From contig NZ_CP062983.1 in NCBI RefSeq assembly GCF_015500095.1, positions 1,922,001 through 1,986,000 on the forward strand: DNA of 64,000 nt, given 5' to 3'. The notes beneath the pieces were generated by a model. The model searched no databases and was not told the origin of the DNA. It saw nothing but the letters and a program-made list of their open reading frames with translations. The first letter of the stretch is position 1. Each line of letters opens with the position of its first letter. The position numbers and the translations under genes were made by a program. Source of the DNA: Phototrophicus methaneseepsis (lineage in GTDB: Bacteria > Chloroflexota > Anaerolineae > Aggregatilineales > Phototrophicaceae). Below are positions 32,964 through 41,339 of this stretch, piece after piece.

Positions 32964-33671
32964 CTAGTTGCGGTAGCCGAAGAAGCGGGGCAAACCACGC
33001 CTCAGACCACGTGCAATATTTGTCAAGAAACGTCCGACGGCGCGTACTGGCGCTGGTGGGCGGCGTTCTTCTGCTGTGGCTTCGCCTTCAACGCGTAGGA
33101 CTTCGCCATTTAAGAAGTAAAGCGCGATCCCCAGAACCCCGGCAACAACCAGAATCGAAATCAATGTGAAGATGATAAAGGCCAGGAATACAGATAGCTG
33201 GCTGGCTTCGACGGTATCTACGCCGAGCGGCAGCAAGAAAGCCTGATCTGTTTCGATGGCTGCGACGTTGCCTTCTGCCTGGTTGACGGTCTGTAGGAAC
33301 AGGCCTGTCGGCGCGGTCGCCAGGGCGAACAACACCAAGACGACCAGGATGACCGCAAAGGATACGACCCAGAATTGCGACATCAAGAGGCCGAAGGGGC
33401 CTGTGGTGGTTTCTGGATGCGCTTCGTCCGCCGGGACGATAGCGACATCTTCCGGGCCGTGTGGGTGTTCACTCATGCGCGGATCAAACGCGCCCATGCC
33501 CCACATAAAGAACCCGACAATGAAAAAAGGTATCACCACAAAGGCAACTTGCGGGTCCCAGATTGGGTCCATTTGTTGCAGTGTGCGCACAAACTGTAAC
33601 ACGCCTATCCCGACGATAAAGCCGATGATGGCCATTGGTACGCCGCGCTGTATGCCAGGTTTTTCGAACAT
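32964..33671 (-). CDS. Membrane protein of unknown function in the oxidase operon
   Basis: About 235 residues with four membrane segments: two near the N-terminus (VPMAIIGFIVGIGVLQFVRT and VAFVVIPFFIVGFFMWGMG), one at SFAVILVVLVLFALATAP and one at FLAFIIFTLISILVVAGVLG, ending in a basic tail (RRPPAPVRAVGRFL, GLRRGLPRFFGYRN). I do not recognise a family. Its place between the two subunit III-like genes suggests an accessory or assembly role in the oxidase. The ATG at 33671 has GGGGAG nine bases upstream; an ATG at 33689 overlaps that site. Confidence 0.7.
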   Translation of the reverse strand: MFEKPGIQRGVPMAIIGFIVGIGVLQFVRTLQQMDPIWDPQVAFVVIPFFIVGFFMWGMGAFDPRMSEHPHGPEDVAIVPADEAHPETTTGPFGLLMSQFWVVSFAVILVVLVLFALATAPTGLFLQTVNQAEGNVAAIETDQAFLLPLGVDTVEASQLSVFLAFIIFTLISILVVAGVLGIALYFLNGEVLRVEGEATAEERRPPAPVRAVGRFLTNIARGLRRGLPRFFGYRN

Positions 33672-33931
33672 TGCGGTCTTGCTCCCCATTCGTGCAATTG
33701 AGCGTAATCGTTCGCTGATTGATCGTTACGGCTTTTAAATCAACTCGTTAAAACAATAAAATCAGCAGCTTATATCTTATCAAAACGGCATCATTATAAC
33801 GTGAAAGCACAACACGCGTCATAGAACTTACTCATGCAAGTGCTGCTCGTATCGCAGTTCCACGACGATTCCATAGATGGATACCGACCTTAGCGCTAAT
33901 GAAACAATTGAACGCGCTCATAAACCCAGTC

Positions 33932-34555
33932 TTAAATCCAATACAGAACCACATAAAAAATAAGCCAAGCGGCTGTGACGAAGTACCACAGCTTAAGCGC
34001 TGCTTCTACCGTCCAATGGTTGCCACTATGGTAACGTCCAGCTTTTCCATAACGCCAGACCTGTACCATCATCCCGCCAATGACGAGCGTATGAATGGCA
34101 TGATAGCCAATCATCAGGCGGTACAGCTCCACGTATTGTAAATCGTTTGCAGCAGGTGTGAGCGCGAAGAACTGCGTCAGCATAATCACGAAGAACACGC
34201 CCGCCAACCCGATGGCAATCATCCACTCATTGAGAAAGCGCTGTACTTCGTCACGGGTGACGGCCTGCCACGCATGCCGTGCCAGCCATGTGCTCACGAG
34301 TAATGCAACGGTCGCAATGGTTGGGATGAGGATGTCCGGTCGTTGCCCATCTTCTGGCCGCCAGCCGGGGGCTGCACCCATCAACACATAAATCAGGGCA
34401 AGACAAACAAAGGCCATGATCCAGGACCCCTGGAAGATCGCTAAGCCCATCCGATTATTGCGTTCACGCATCCGCTGAGCTTGTTCAGCTTGCTCGCGTG
34501 CTCGTTGTTTTCTCTCTTCCGCCGTTGTAGGGCGGTAATTATCCATGTATTGCAT
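33932..34555 (-). CDS. Second, shorter subunit III-like oxidase protein
   Basis: A 207-residue membrane protein with five transmembrane segments after a charged, probably coiled-coil N-terminus (EERKQRAREQAEQAQRMRER). It has the subunit III pattern in outline: a helix with LNEWMIAIGLAGVFFVIMLTQ, LYRLMIGYHAIHTLVIGGMM matching the FHxxHVxxG motif, and a final helix with LWYFVTAAWLIFYVVLYWI matching WHFVDxxWxxxY. It lacks the first two helices' motifs, so it is a divergent or reduced paralogue of coxC. It follows coxA in the operon after 160 bases. Confidence 0.78.
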   Translation of the reverse strand: MQYMDNYRPTTAEERKQRAREQAEQAQRMRERNNRMGLAIFQGSWIMAFVCLALIYVLMGAAPGWRPEDGQRPDILIPTIATVALLVSTWLARHAWQAVTRDEVQRFLNEWMIAIGLAGVFFVIMLTQFFALTPAANDLQYVELYRLMIGYHAIHTLVIGGMMVQVWRYGKAGRYHSGNHWTVEAALKLWYFVTAAWLIFYVVLYWI

Positions 34556-34716
34556 TGCGCCTAGCTCATTTCGCTAATGACACATGATCTTGCCAGCTTG
34601 CTGGCTCGCCAGTTGACTGGCTTGTTGCGATAAGGACTTGCGATAAATACTGATGCGGAAAGCATTCATGCAGATAGGGGCGCGTGTGCGCCCCTACAAT
34701 CTGCTTCTTTGCGTAT

Positions 34717-36432
34717 CTAGTCGCCCGCAGGTGAGGGCAGCGCATCCGCTTGATCACCACCACTAACGGATGGATTGGGCGGTTCCGGGATGCCAAACGT
34801 GCGGTCAATCGCATCCAGGTAAGCTGTTGCTGCTTCCGTACCATAGCCATAGGGATCTTCGAACGGAATAGGCGGTTCGTCGAAGTTCCAGGGTGGTGGG
34901 GGCGATGTGGTGGCCCATTCCAGCGTGAGCGCACGCCAGGGATTGGCCCCTGCCCGACGACCACGTGCCAGACTCCAGAATATGTTGAAGATGAACACGA
35001 ATGTCGAGATACCCAGGATGAAAGCGAAGATACTGATCACCACATTCCAGGGCTGTAGCTCCGGCGAGTAAACCGCGACACGACGCGGCATGCCCAGCAT
35101 ACCGGCCATATGCATCGGGAAGAAGGTGAAGAAGAAGCCCAGGTACGTCAGCACAAAGTGAACGCGTCCCATCGTCTCGTTCAACATGCGGCCCGTCACC
35201 TTCGGGAACCAGTGGTACAAGCCACTATAGACCGCGAACACGGACCCGCCGAAGAGCACGAAGTGGAAGTGACTGACGACGAAGTAGGTATCATGTACCT
35301 GATAGTTGAACGGAATTGCTGCCAGCATCACGCCGCTGATACCACCGATAACGAACATCGATAGGAAGCCGAGCGAGAAGAGCATGGCGCTCGTGAAATG
35401 GATTTTGCCACCCCAGACTGTCCCGATCCAACTGAATATCTTGATACCCGTTGGTACGGCGATAATCACCGTCGTGATCATGAAGGGGATACGCAGTTCT
35501 GGCTGCAAGCTGGTGAACATGTGGTGCGCCCACACGAAGAAGCCCACAATCGCAATCGCCATACTACTGAGCGCGATCATGCGATAGCCGAAGATAGGCT
35601 TGCGGCTGTGTGTGCTGAGCACTTCGCTGAGGACGCCCATGCCCGGCAAAATCATGATATAGACAGCTGGATGGCTATAGAACCAGAAGACATTTTGCCA
35701 CAGCAGCACATCGCCGCCTTGGGTCGCATCAAAGAACGACGTCCCGCCGACACGATCCAGCAGCAGCAGCGTTAGCGCACCTGCAAGGAAGGGCGTTGCC
35801 ATCACAGCGATGATGCTCATTGCCAATTGTGCCCAGCAGTACAGCGGCATCTTCCAGATGGACATGCCTTCAGGGCGCATGTTTAAAATCGTCACGATGA
35901 AGTTGATCGCACCCAGGATGGAGGAAATACCCAACAGGTGGGCACCCATTGCCCACAGCGTCTGGCCGTCACCGCTGAAAAGGGTCGAAAGGGGCGGGTA
36001 AGCCGTCCAGCCTGCTTCTGCCTGCCCAACGAAATAACCCATAATGACCAGAATACCCGCCGGCGGGATCAGCCAGAAGGCGAAGGCATTCAACCAGGGG
36101 AAGGCCATATCCCCTGCCCCTAATTGCAACGGCACAAGATAATTGCCGAATGCCCCCCACATCGGTATCACGAACAAGAAGATCATGATGGTGCCGTGGA
36201 TTGTGAAGAGCTGGTTATAAGCCTGACCGCTTGCCATCAAATCCAGGGCAGGGGTGAGCAGTTCCCAGCGAATCAGCATCGCCAGGGCACCACCGACAAT
36301 GAAGAAGAACAGAGCGGTGACACCGTACTGCACCCCAATAATCTTGTGGTCGACTGACCACCGGAAATATTCTGTCCAATGCGGCAGCGATTGGGTTTGA
36401 CGTTCCCCGATGGGCACTGAGATAGTTGCCAT
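34717..36432 (-). CDS. coxA: Cytochrome c oxidase subunit I (A2-type haem-copper oxidase)
   Basis: Catalytic subunit of 571 residues with 12 expected helices. Haem and copper ligands are present: His79 (TIHGTIM), the CuB ligands His254, His303 and His304 (SHPAVY, WAHHMFT), Tyr258 for the His-Tyr cross-link, and HFHF near residue 395. The motif around CuB reads YSHPAVY instead of xxHPEVY: the D-channel Glu is Ala and a Tyr-Ser pair precedes it, the signature of A2-type oxidases such as the Rhodothermus caa3 enzyme. The K-channel Lys is kept (VPTGIKIFSW). It reduces O2 to water and pumps protons. It follows coxB by about 100 bases. Confidence 0.97.
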   Translation of the reverse strand: MATISVPIGERQTQSLPHWTEYFRWSVDHKIIGVQYGVTALFFFIVGGALAMLIRWELLTPALDLMASGQAYNQLFTIHGTIMIFLFVIPMWGAFGNYLVPLQLGAGDMAFPWLNAFAFWLIPPAGILVIMGYFVGQAEAGWTAYPPLSTLFSGDGQTLWAMGAHLLGISSILGAINFIVTILNMRPEGMSIWKMPLYCWAQLAMSIIAVMATPFLAGALTLLLLDRVGGTSFFDATQGGDVLLWQNVFWFYSHPAVYIMILPGMGVLSEVLSTHSRKPIFGYRMIALSSMAIAIVGFFVWAHHMFTSLQPELRIPFMITTVIIAVPTGIKIFSWIGTVWGGKIHFTSAMLFSLGFLSMFVIGGISGVMLAAIPFNYQVHDTYFVVSHFHFVLFGGSVFAVYSGLYHWFPKVTGRMLNETMGRVHFVLTYLGFFFTFFPMHMAGMLGMPRRVAVYSPELQPWNVVISIFAFILGISTFVFIFNIFWSLARGRRAGANPWRALTLEWATTSPPPPWNFDEPPIPFEDPYGYGTEAATAYLDAIDRTFGIPEPPNPSVSGGDQADALPSPAGD

Positions 36433-36534
36433 TGTGCTAGCTACCTTTCAAACACGTCTCAAATATCGTTACTTTTGATACAAATTGGGTTCGGGAGGGC
36501 CAGGATAAACCCTGACCCTCTATCTCGTTGTTAT

Positions 36535-38415
36535 CTATTCTTCGTAAGGCTCTGTCAGCGCTTCCAGCTCTTCTGTGACGGCGGTTGTATCTGCCAACTG
36601 GTTATTGGCGTCAACTTCCCAGCTTTCCAGGCCACAGGTGCTATCTGCCAGTTCGCCACTTGCTGTCTGTGAGCAGAGGAAGGCGACAATGCTATCGAGC
36701 TCTTCCTGTGGCATATAGGTGTTGATGTTGTCATTTGTGCTATCGTGTATTGGCATGTTGACTGCCCAAGCTCCTGGTGCAATGAAGGCCTGCGGCAAAC
36801 GGATTGACTGTGCAATGTAATCCGCGCCACTCGCTGCACCGGCTGCCGCTGCGCGTTCTGCTGCACGATCAGCGATACCATTCAGCACCGGGGCCGATTG
36901 GCCTGTCCAGCCGAGCGAATCCAGCGTATGGCAGCCTGCGCAAGCATAGCCTGTGATGACGCTCTCACCCAGGACAACCGGGTCTTCTGATGGGTTCAGC
37001 TCATTATAGACCTGGATATCGTAGAAGTTTTCCAGGAAGCTTTCTTCATTCGGATACACGATCACCCAAGAGAACATCTCTCCATGACCACCACCGCACA
37101 ATTCCGCGCAGTTGAGGCGGTAACGCGCATAACGATTCTGGATAAGTGAGGCATCAACGGTGCCTTCCAACCCGTTTTCAAGCTCAACACTCACCTGACC
37201 GCCCTGAGCATCATCACCCTGGACGCGGGCGACAATACTCGTGCCTTCGCCAAAACTGCGCGTTGTGGTGGTGCCGTTTTCCGTGATCATCAGATCAAAC
37301 GGACCGACGAGGGTGGTATAAGGGAAGCCTTCTTCCGTTTCTACAGGTGTGAAGCGGATGGTTGTCAGCTTACCGGGCAGCAAATCCTGCTTGACGCGCA
37401 TTGCTGGCACCCAGAAGGAATGAATAACATCTAACGTCTGCATTTGCAGCTCGACATTTTGGCCGACATACGTGTAGAGGCTGTTGGTGGTGAAGCTGAC
37501 TGTTGGTTCATCGCCACGTGGCGTCTCGACGACAGGCAGTTCTGCATCTCCAGATTCACGTGTATCCGGGACCGTACCTTCTTCGTCACTCACTTCAGTT
37601 TCCGGCGTGGCATCGACAACGGCTATATCCGTTGCTTCAGCTTCTGCCTCAGTTTCAGATTCAGTGGCTTCTTCAGTCGCCTCTTCTGCTGTCTCGGCAA
37701 CTTCTTCAGTAGCGACTTCTGTCTCGTCAGCCGTTGCTTCTTCAGTGGCTTCTTCCGTTGCTTCGTCAGCCACTTCGTCCGTGGCGTCTTCCTCAACAGC
37801 TTCTGTTGGGGTGATTTCTTCAGTCGCTTCCTCGGTCACTTCTTCAGTGGCCTCTGCCGGGACGGCAGCGGCGTTATCGTCGCCGGGTTCTTCTGGCGCT
37901 GGTGCGTCTGGGTCTGGCAGGGCAACGTTGGTGATATATTCAAAATTCCAGGCGAAGCGCTGGCCTGTCACGTTGATTTCGATAGGCTGACCGTTGACGA
38001 AGTTGGTCCTTTCGCGCGGGGCGGCATTATCAACCCAGACGAGATAGGAGAGGATCGCCAATACAACCACAACCGCGGCTGGGATGATCGTCCAGACAAT
38101 CTCCAGCGTGGTGTTACCGTGAATATTGGGGCCATCGCTCACATCATTGGCTGGCCTGCGAAAGCGAATGACGCTAATGAGAAGCAGGCCCTGCACCAGG
38201 AAGAAAACCATGGCGCCAATTGCCAGCAGTATCTGGAACAAACCATCGGTTGCTATGGCTTGTTCTGAGGCTTGCTCTGGTAAAACTCGATGAGTGAACA
38301 AGGCGGCGATGACAACGCCAAAGATAACCATTGCCACGCCAAAGATGACGATACCTACCAGACTTGCTCCGGCAAGCGGTGACTCGGAATCGTGCTGTGG
38401 TTGGGTTGTTGCCAT
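36535..38415 (-). CDS. coxB: Cytochrome c oxidase subunit II with CuA and haem c domains and long acidic insert
   Basis: First gene of the operon, 626 residues. Three hydrophobic segments (about 17-41, 58-84, 106-127) replace the usual two. The CuA domain has its ligands His332, Cys436, Cys440, His444 and Met447 (CAELCGGGHGEM). A cytochrome c domain follows with Cys492-Ala-Gly-Cys-His496 and a probable axial Met568 (TYMPQEEL), which makes this a caa3-type enzyme. Two insertions interrupt the CuA domain: an acidic Thr/Glu/Ala-rich stretch at about 166-303 (repeats of EEATEEAT type) and a beta-rich segment at about 362-428 before the CAELC motif. The cytochrome domain should accept electrons from soluble or membrane carriers. 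Confidence 0.95.
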   Translation of the reverse strand: MATTQPQHDSESPLAGASLVGIVIFGVAMVIFGVVIAALFTHRVLPEQASEQAIATDGLFQILLAIGAMVFFLVQGLLLISVIRFRRPANDVSDGPNIHGNTTLEIVWTIIPAAVVVVLAILSYLVWVDNAAPRERTNFVNGQPIEINVTGQRFAWNFEYITNVALPDPDAPAPEEPGDDNAAAVPAEATEEVTEEATEEITPTEAVEEDATDEVADEATEEATEEATADETEVATEEVAETAEEATEEATESETEAEAEATDIAVVDATPETEVSDEEGTVPDTRESGDAELPVVETPRGDEPTVSFTTNSLYTYVGQNVELQMQTLDVIHSFWVPAMRVKQDLLPGKLTTIRFTPVETEEGFPYTTLVGPFDLMITENGTTTTRSFGEGTSIVARVQGDDAQGGQVSVELENGLEGTVDASLIQNRYARYRLNCAELCGGGHGEMFSWVIVYPNEESFLENFYDIQVYNELNPSEDPVVLGESVITGYACAGCHTLDSLGWTGQSAPVLNGIADRAAERAAAAGAASGADYIAQSIRLPQAFIAPGAWAVNMPIHDSTNDNINTYMPQEELDSIVAFLCSQTASGELADSTCGLESWEVDANNQLADTTAVTEELEALTEPYEE

Positions 38416-38513
38416 TCAGATAATTCCTACTATCCCGTTGTGGACAAATTCGGGCGAGCTAAAAGCCCTGATGTAACTAACCTGATGTATATAAAAGGTT
38501 CTTTAAACGTGGT

Positions 38514-38530
38514 ACGTTTATTTGGAAACT
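38514..38530. promoter_or_regulatory. Inverted repeat TAAACGTGGTACGTTTA upstream of the oxidase operon
   Basis: A perfect six-base inverted repeat with a five-base centre, about 100 bases upstream of the coxB start. The position fits an operator controlling the oxidase operon; the regulator is unknown. Confidence 0.4.
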
Positions 38531-38945
38531 TGTTTGCCAATGACAGACGTCATGTGTTAATTATTCTTTTTTTCACAAATGTAGCTAGAGTGTACCAAAA
38601 ACAAGCCAGCCTCACAAGCATATAGCTGGTGTCCATTTCGTGCCAATAACAGAATATTGTGATCACCAGACCAAGCAGATTACTTATATGTATTGCCTGA
38701 TACAGGTTGTTATGCGGGCTATTACGTCGATGATCAGCTTCATTATAGCGCGGGTATAGCACACAAGATACCTGTTGCGCAAGTTGCTCATTAGGGTTTA
38801 ACGCTTTTTTTGAGCATTTCCTGACGTGCGAGCGCGGCTATCTGTGGCATACTATCATCTAGACGCAAAATGAGTACCTTGTCAGGCATCAGACGTATCA
38901 TCATCGGACTCTAAGCCAAACGCTGTATGGGATTGTAATCCTGAC

Positions 38946-38974
38946 TTACGAGATTTGGCGAACGTCGTTATAAT
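38946..38974 (+). promoter_or_regulatory. Promoter-like pair before the 39029 gene
   Basis: TTACGA, a 17-base spacer and a perfect TATAAT (38969-38974). The expected start site near 38981 would give a leader of about 48 bases. Confidence 0.5.
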
Positions 38975-39028
38975 GAGGCTATTGGCATTATTTAGACAGA
39001 CTAGAATTTGCTGAGAGGGCCACGAGTC

Positions 39029-39334
39029 ATGAATTTGAAAACCCCCGCAGGGATCCTTACAGCCGGGATTGTTGTCTCTGTTGTTGTCTACCTGGGTATT
39101 GTGCTGGTTGCTCAACCTGCGCTTGCCCTTGCCGCGATGATTGCGATTATCATCGTTGCATTCTGGGTCGTCGTTGGCGTGATGATCTACGGTGCTCAGG
39201 AAAATGTGAGCGGCCATGGCCTGACAGCATCTGATGCCCCTTCCGTCCAGGCATGGAATGACCGTGCAGATCGCCTGGATGAACTTAAGGACAAACAGGC
39301 GCAGGCCGCCCCGGAAGCGAAGCAAGAACGATAA
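39029..39334 (+). CDS. Small two-helix membrane protein of unknown function
   Basis: A 101-residue protein with two adjacent membrane helices (about residues 8-29 and 31-55: ILTAGIVVSVVVYLGIVLVA and LALAAMIAIIIVAFWVVVGV) and a charged, soluble tail (WNDRADRLDELKDKQAQAAP). I do not recognise the family. GAGAGG lies about eleven bases before the ATG. It stands between the divergent oxidase operon and the HEAT-repeat gene; no functional link can be shown. Confidence 0.65.
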   Translation: MNLKTPAGILTAGIVVSVVVYLGIVLVAQPALALAAMIAIIIVAFWVVVGVMIYGAQENVSGHGLTASDAPSVQAWNDRADRLDELKDKQAQAAPEAKQER

Positions 39335-39473
39335 ACCAGTCTATAATAAGACGTAGCGTCCATTTCTGACGAAGAATTAACAGAATGGGCGTAATTCGCT
39401 GCGTACTACATGCGTCAGAGTCTAGCGAACGTGTGTGCTATCCGGCATACAGAGAAGAATATGTGGAGGCAGT

Positions 39474-39956
39474 ATGACTGAAATTCTGGAACAGGCGTTT
39501 GATACGCTGAAGGCCGGAAACCCGGAAGAGCGCGCTGAAGCGGTGACATTGCTAGGTGAACACGCTTATGCGCCGGCAGTGCCTTATCTGGCACAGTTGG
39601 TCCGAGAAGCAGACCCTGGCACGCGCTATCTGGCAGCTCAGGCCCTATCTAAGATTGGTGACGAGGCTGAAAGCGCTGTCCCCGATTTGTTGGTGGCGCT
39701 GCGCTTCGATGATATGTTTTTGCGGATGGCGATTACCGCCGCGCTGATTAACATCGGCCACCCTTCCGTGCCTGGTTTGGTTAAGGCTCTGTTCGATGAC
39801 AACAAAGCTGTGCGTCGTGCTTCGGCGAAGGCTCTGGGCAAGATCGGCAGTGACCGCGCGATTCCTCCGCTGGAAGTTGCTTGCAAAGATAGCGATGCCG
39901 CTGTGCGTCGCTTTGCGAATGAAGCGATTGAACGTATACAGACCAGCGTTTCCTGA
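39474..39956 (+). CDS. HEAT-repeat protein
   Basis: A 160-residue all-helical protein with about four to five HEAT/PBS-lyase-type repeats of 30 residues, for example AVPYLAQLVREADPGTRYLA, AVPDLLVALRFDDMFLRMAI, SVPGLVKALFDDNKAVRRAS and AIPPLEVACKDSDAAVRRFA. Such repeats form solenoids for protein binding; no enzyme motif is seen. GGAGG five bases before the ATG at 39474 sets the start. A terminator follows at once. Confidence 0.88.
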   Translation: MTEILEQAFDTLKAGNPEERAEAVTLLGEHAYAPAVPYLAQLVREADPGTRYLAAQALSKIGDEAESAVPDLLVALRFDDMFLRMAITAALINIGHPSVPGLVKALFDDNKAVRRASAKALGKIGSDRAIPPLEVACKDSDAAVRRFANEAIERIQTSVS

Positions 39957-39958
39957 TC

Positions 39959-39990
39959 AAATGGGCAGGGTGCTTACTCTGCCCATTTTG
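39959..39990 (+). terminator. Intrinsic terminator after the HEAT gene
   Basis: AAATGGGCAG pairs with CTGCCCATTT across a ten-base loop, then TGTATT. Confidence 0.82.
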
Positions 39991-40081
39991 TATTCTCGTT
40001 TGTATTATCGCCATGAGGCCGCTTTTTCTTTAACGCATTTTCTTTAAAACGATGAAATCAGAACAATAAAGTCGTTTCCCC

Positions 40082-41212
40082 ATGCATATTGGTATTCTGA
40101 CGGCAAAGCTCAATGCCCACAGTGGTTGGGAGCATTATGGCCTTGCCTTGATCGAATCGCTGCAAGCACTTGGCGTCCGTGTGACGGCTGTTGTGCCCCA
40201 TAACAGCGATGTCATGGATGGCATCGAGGTGCAGCGGCTTTTACCCGATGTCACGCCAATGGAATCTCGCTTTTTGCTGAAGCTCGCACGTTGTTACCCC
40301 GCTGTGCGGCAGGCCCTGCATGAATGTGACCTCATTCATAACATTGTTGAAGTCTATGCCCCTCTGGCGGCGGCTGTTGCTGGCCCGCGACCTCATATCA
40401 TGACAGTGCATGGCAGTTATGCCCGTTACCCGCAGGTGAGGCGCTGGCCCGTTGGGCCATTGTATGCATGGGCTTATCGTCAGGCGAGGATGGTTTGCGT
40501 CAGCCACTATACCGAGCATATTTTGCAACAGGGTATCCCAGGTGCCCGTACAGTCGTTATCAACAATGCGGTTGATGCAGCTCATTATGCCAATCTGCCA
40601 ACGCTAGGGGTGACGAAACAAGGTCCGACTATTGTCACAGCAGGCGGCGTCAAGACGCGTAAGGGCACGCTGGAATTGGTGCGCGCCGTCGCAGTGGTGC
40701 GAGACACGATCCCGGATGTGCAGTGCGTGGTCTTAGGGTCTACGGAGACGGAGAAGCAGACCACAGCTCAGGTCCGTGCTGAAGTTGAGCGCCTGGGTTT
40801 GCAGGATACAGTCCACCTCATGGGCTTTGTGCCGGATGATACCCTGCGCGCTTGGTACGGAGCCGCGGATGTATTCGTTCTGCCTTCTATGAATGATGGT
40901 TGGAAGTTCGAAGGCTTTGGCCTAGTTCATCTGGAGGCCAGCGCAGCGGGGCTGCCTGTGATCGGCACAGATAATAGCGGGGTGGTTGATGCCGTTGACC
41001 ACAATGTGACCGGACTCATCGTGAGCCAGGAGTATGTGGCGGAAGCTCTACCAGAGGCCATCATCGCCTTGCTGCGGGACCCAGTCCGTGCCCGGCGGAT
41101 GGGCGAAGCGGGCCGCCAGAAGGCCCAACAGCAGTCATGGATGCATATGGCCCAGCAAATGGTCGCACTTTACGAAACGCGCCTTTACGAAGCACGACTT
41201 TCAGCAAAATAG
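40082..41212 (+). CDS. Glycosyltransferase family 4 protein
   Basis: A 376-residue GT-B fold enzyme. The N-terminal domain starts MHIGILTAKLNAHSGWEHYG and includes IMTVHGSYARYP. The C-terminal domain has the sugar-nucleotide site: VTAGGVKTRKGTLELVRAV, VHLMGFVPDDTLRAWYGAAD and EGFGLVHLEASAAGLPVIGT, with the Glu-x7-Glu motif of GT4 retaining enzymes. It may act in capsule, exopolysaccharide or glycolipid synthesis; donor and acceptor are not known. No ribosome site is seen before the ATG. No other polysaccharide genes are adjacent. Confidence 0.92.
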   Translation: MHIGILTAKLNAHSGWEHYGLALIESLQALGVRVTAVVPHNSDVMDGIEVQRLLPDVTPMESRFLLKLARCYPAVRQALHECDLIHNIVEVYAPLAAAVAGPRPHIMTVHGSYARYPQVRRWPVGPLYAWAYRQARMVCVSHYTEHILQQGIPGARTVVINNAVDAAHYANLPTLGVTKQGPTIVTAGGVKTRKGTLELVRAVAVVRDTIPDVQCVVLGSTETEKQTTAQVRAEVERLGLQDTVHLMGFVPDDTLRAWYGAADVFVLPSMNDGWKFEGFGLVHLEASAAGLPVIGTDNSGVVDAVDHNVTGLIVSQEYVAEALPEAIIALLRDPVRARRMGEAGRQKAQQQSWMHMAQQMVALYETRLYEARLSAK

Positions 41213-41339
41213 GAAATTGCTCTTTAAGGCTGCCCCGCAACAATATCAGTTATGATATGATAAGTTTAGCGTGGTTCACGATGCCGTTTAAATAATAGCC
41301 AGAACCAAGTTAGTCATTTTTAGGAGCACAATTTACTTT

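Larger units (their letters stand above)
38416..39028. other. Divergent intergenic region of about 610 bases
   Basis: Lies between coxB (minus) and the small membrane protein gene (plus). It is AT-rich near coxB, holds a TAAACG-N5-CGTTTA inverted repeat at 38514 and a promoter-like pair at 38946-38974. Short frames on either strand lack ribosome sites and family resemblance. No tRNA or RNA gene was recognised. Confidence 0.45.

Noticed and set aside
37640-37870. Possible DNA minisatellite in coxB
   Set aside because: The repeats are biased codons for Thr, Glu and Ala without an exact repeat unit; they are better described at protein level.
37444-38268. Long plus-strand frame of 274 codons opposite coxB
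   Set aside because: It is the antisense of the repetitive Thr/Glu/Ala insert and CuA domain; composition is Cys/Phe/Ser-rich and no ribosome site precedes it.
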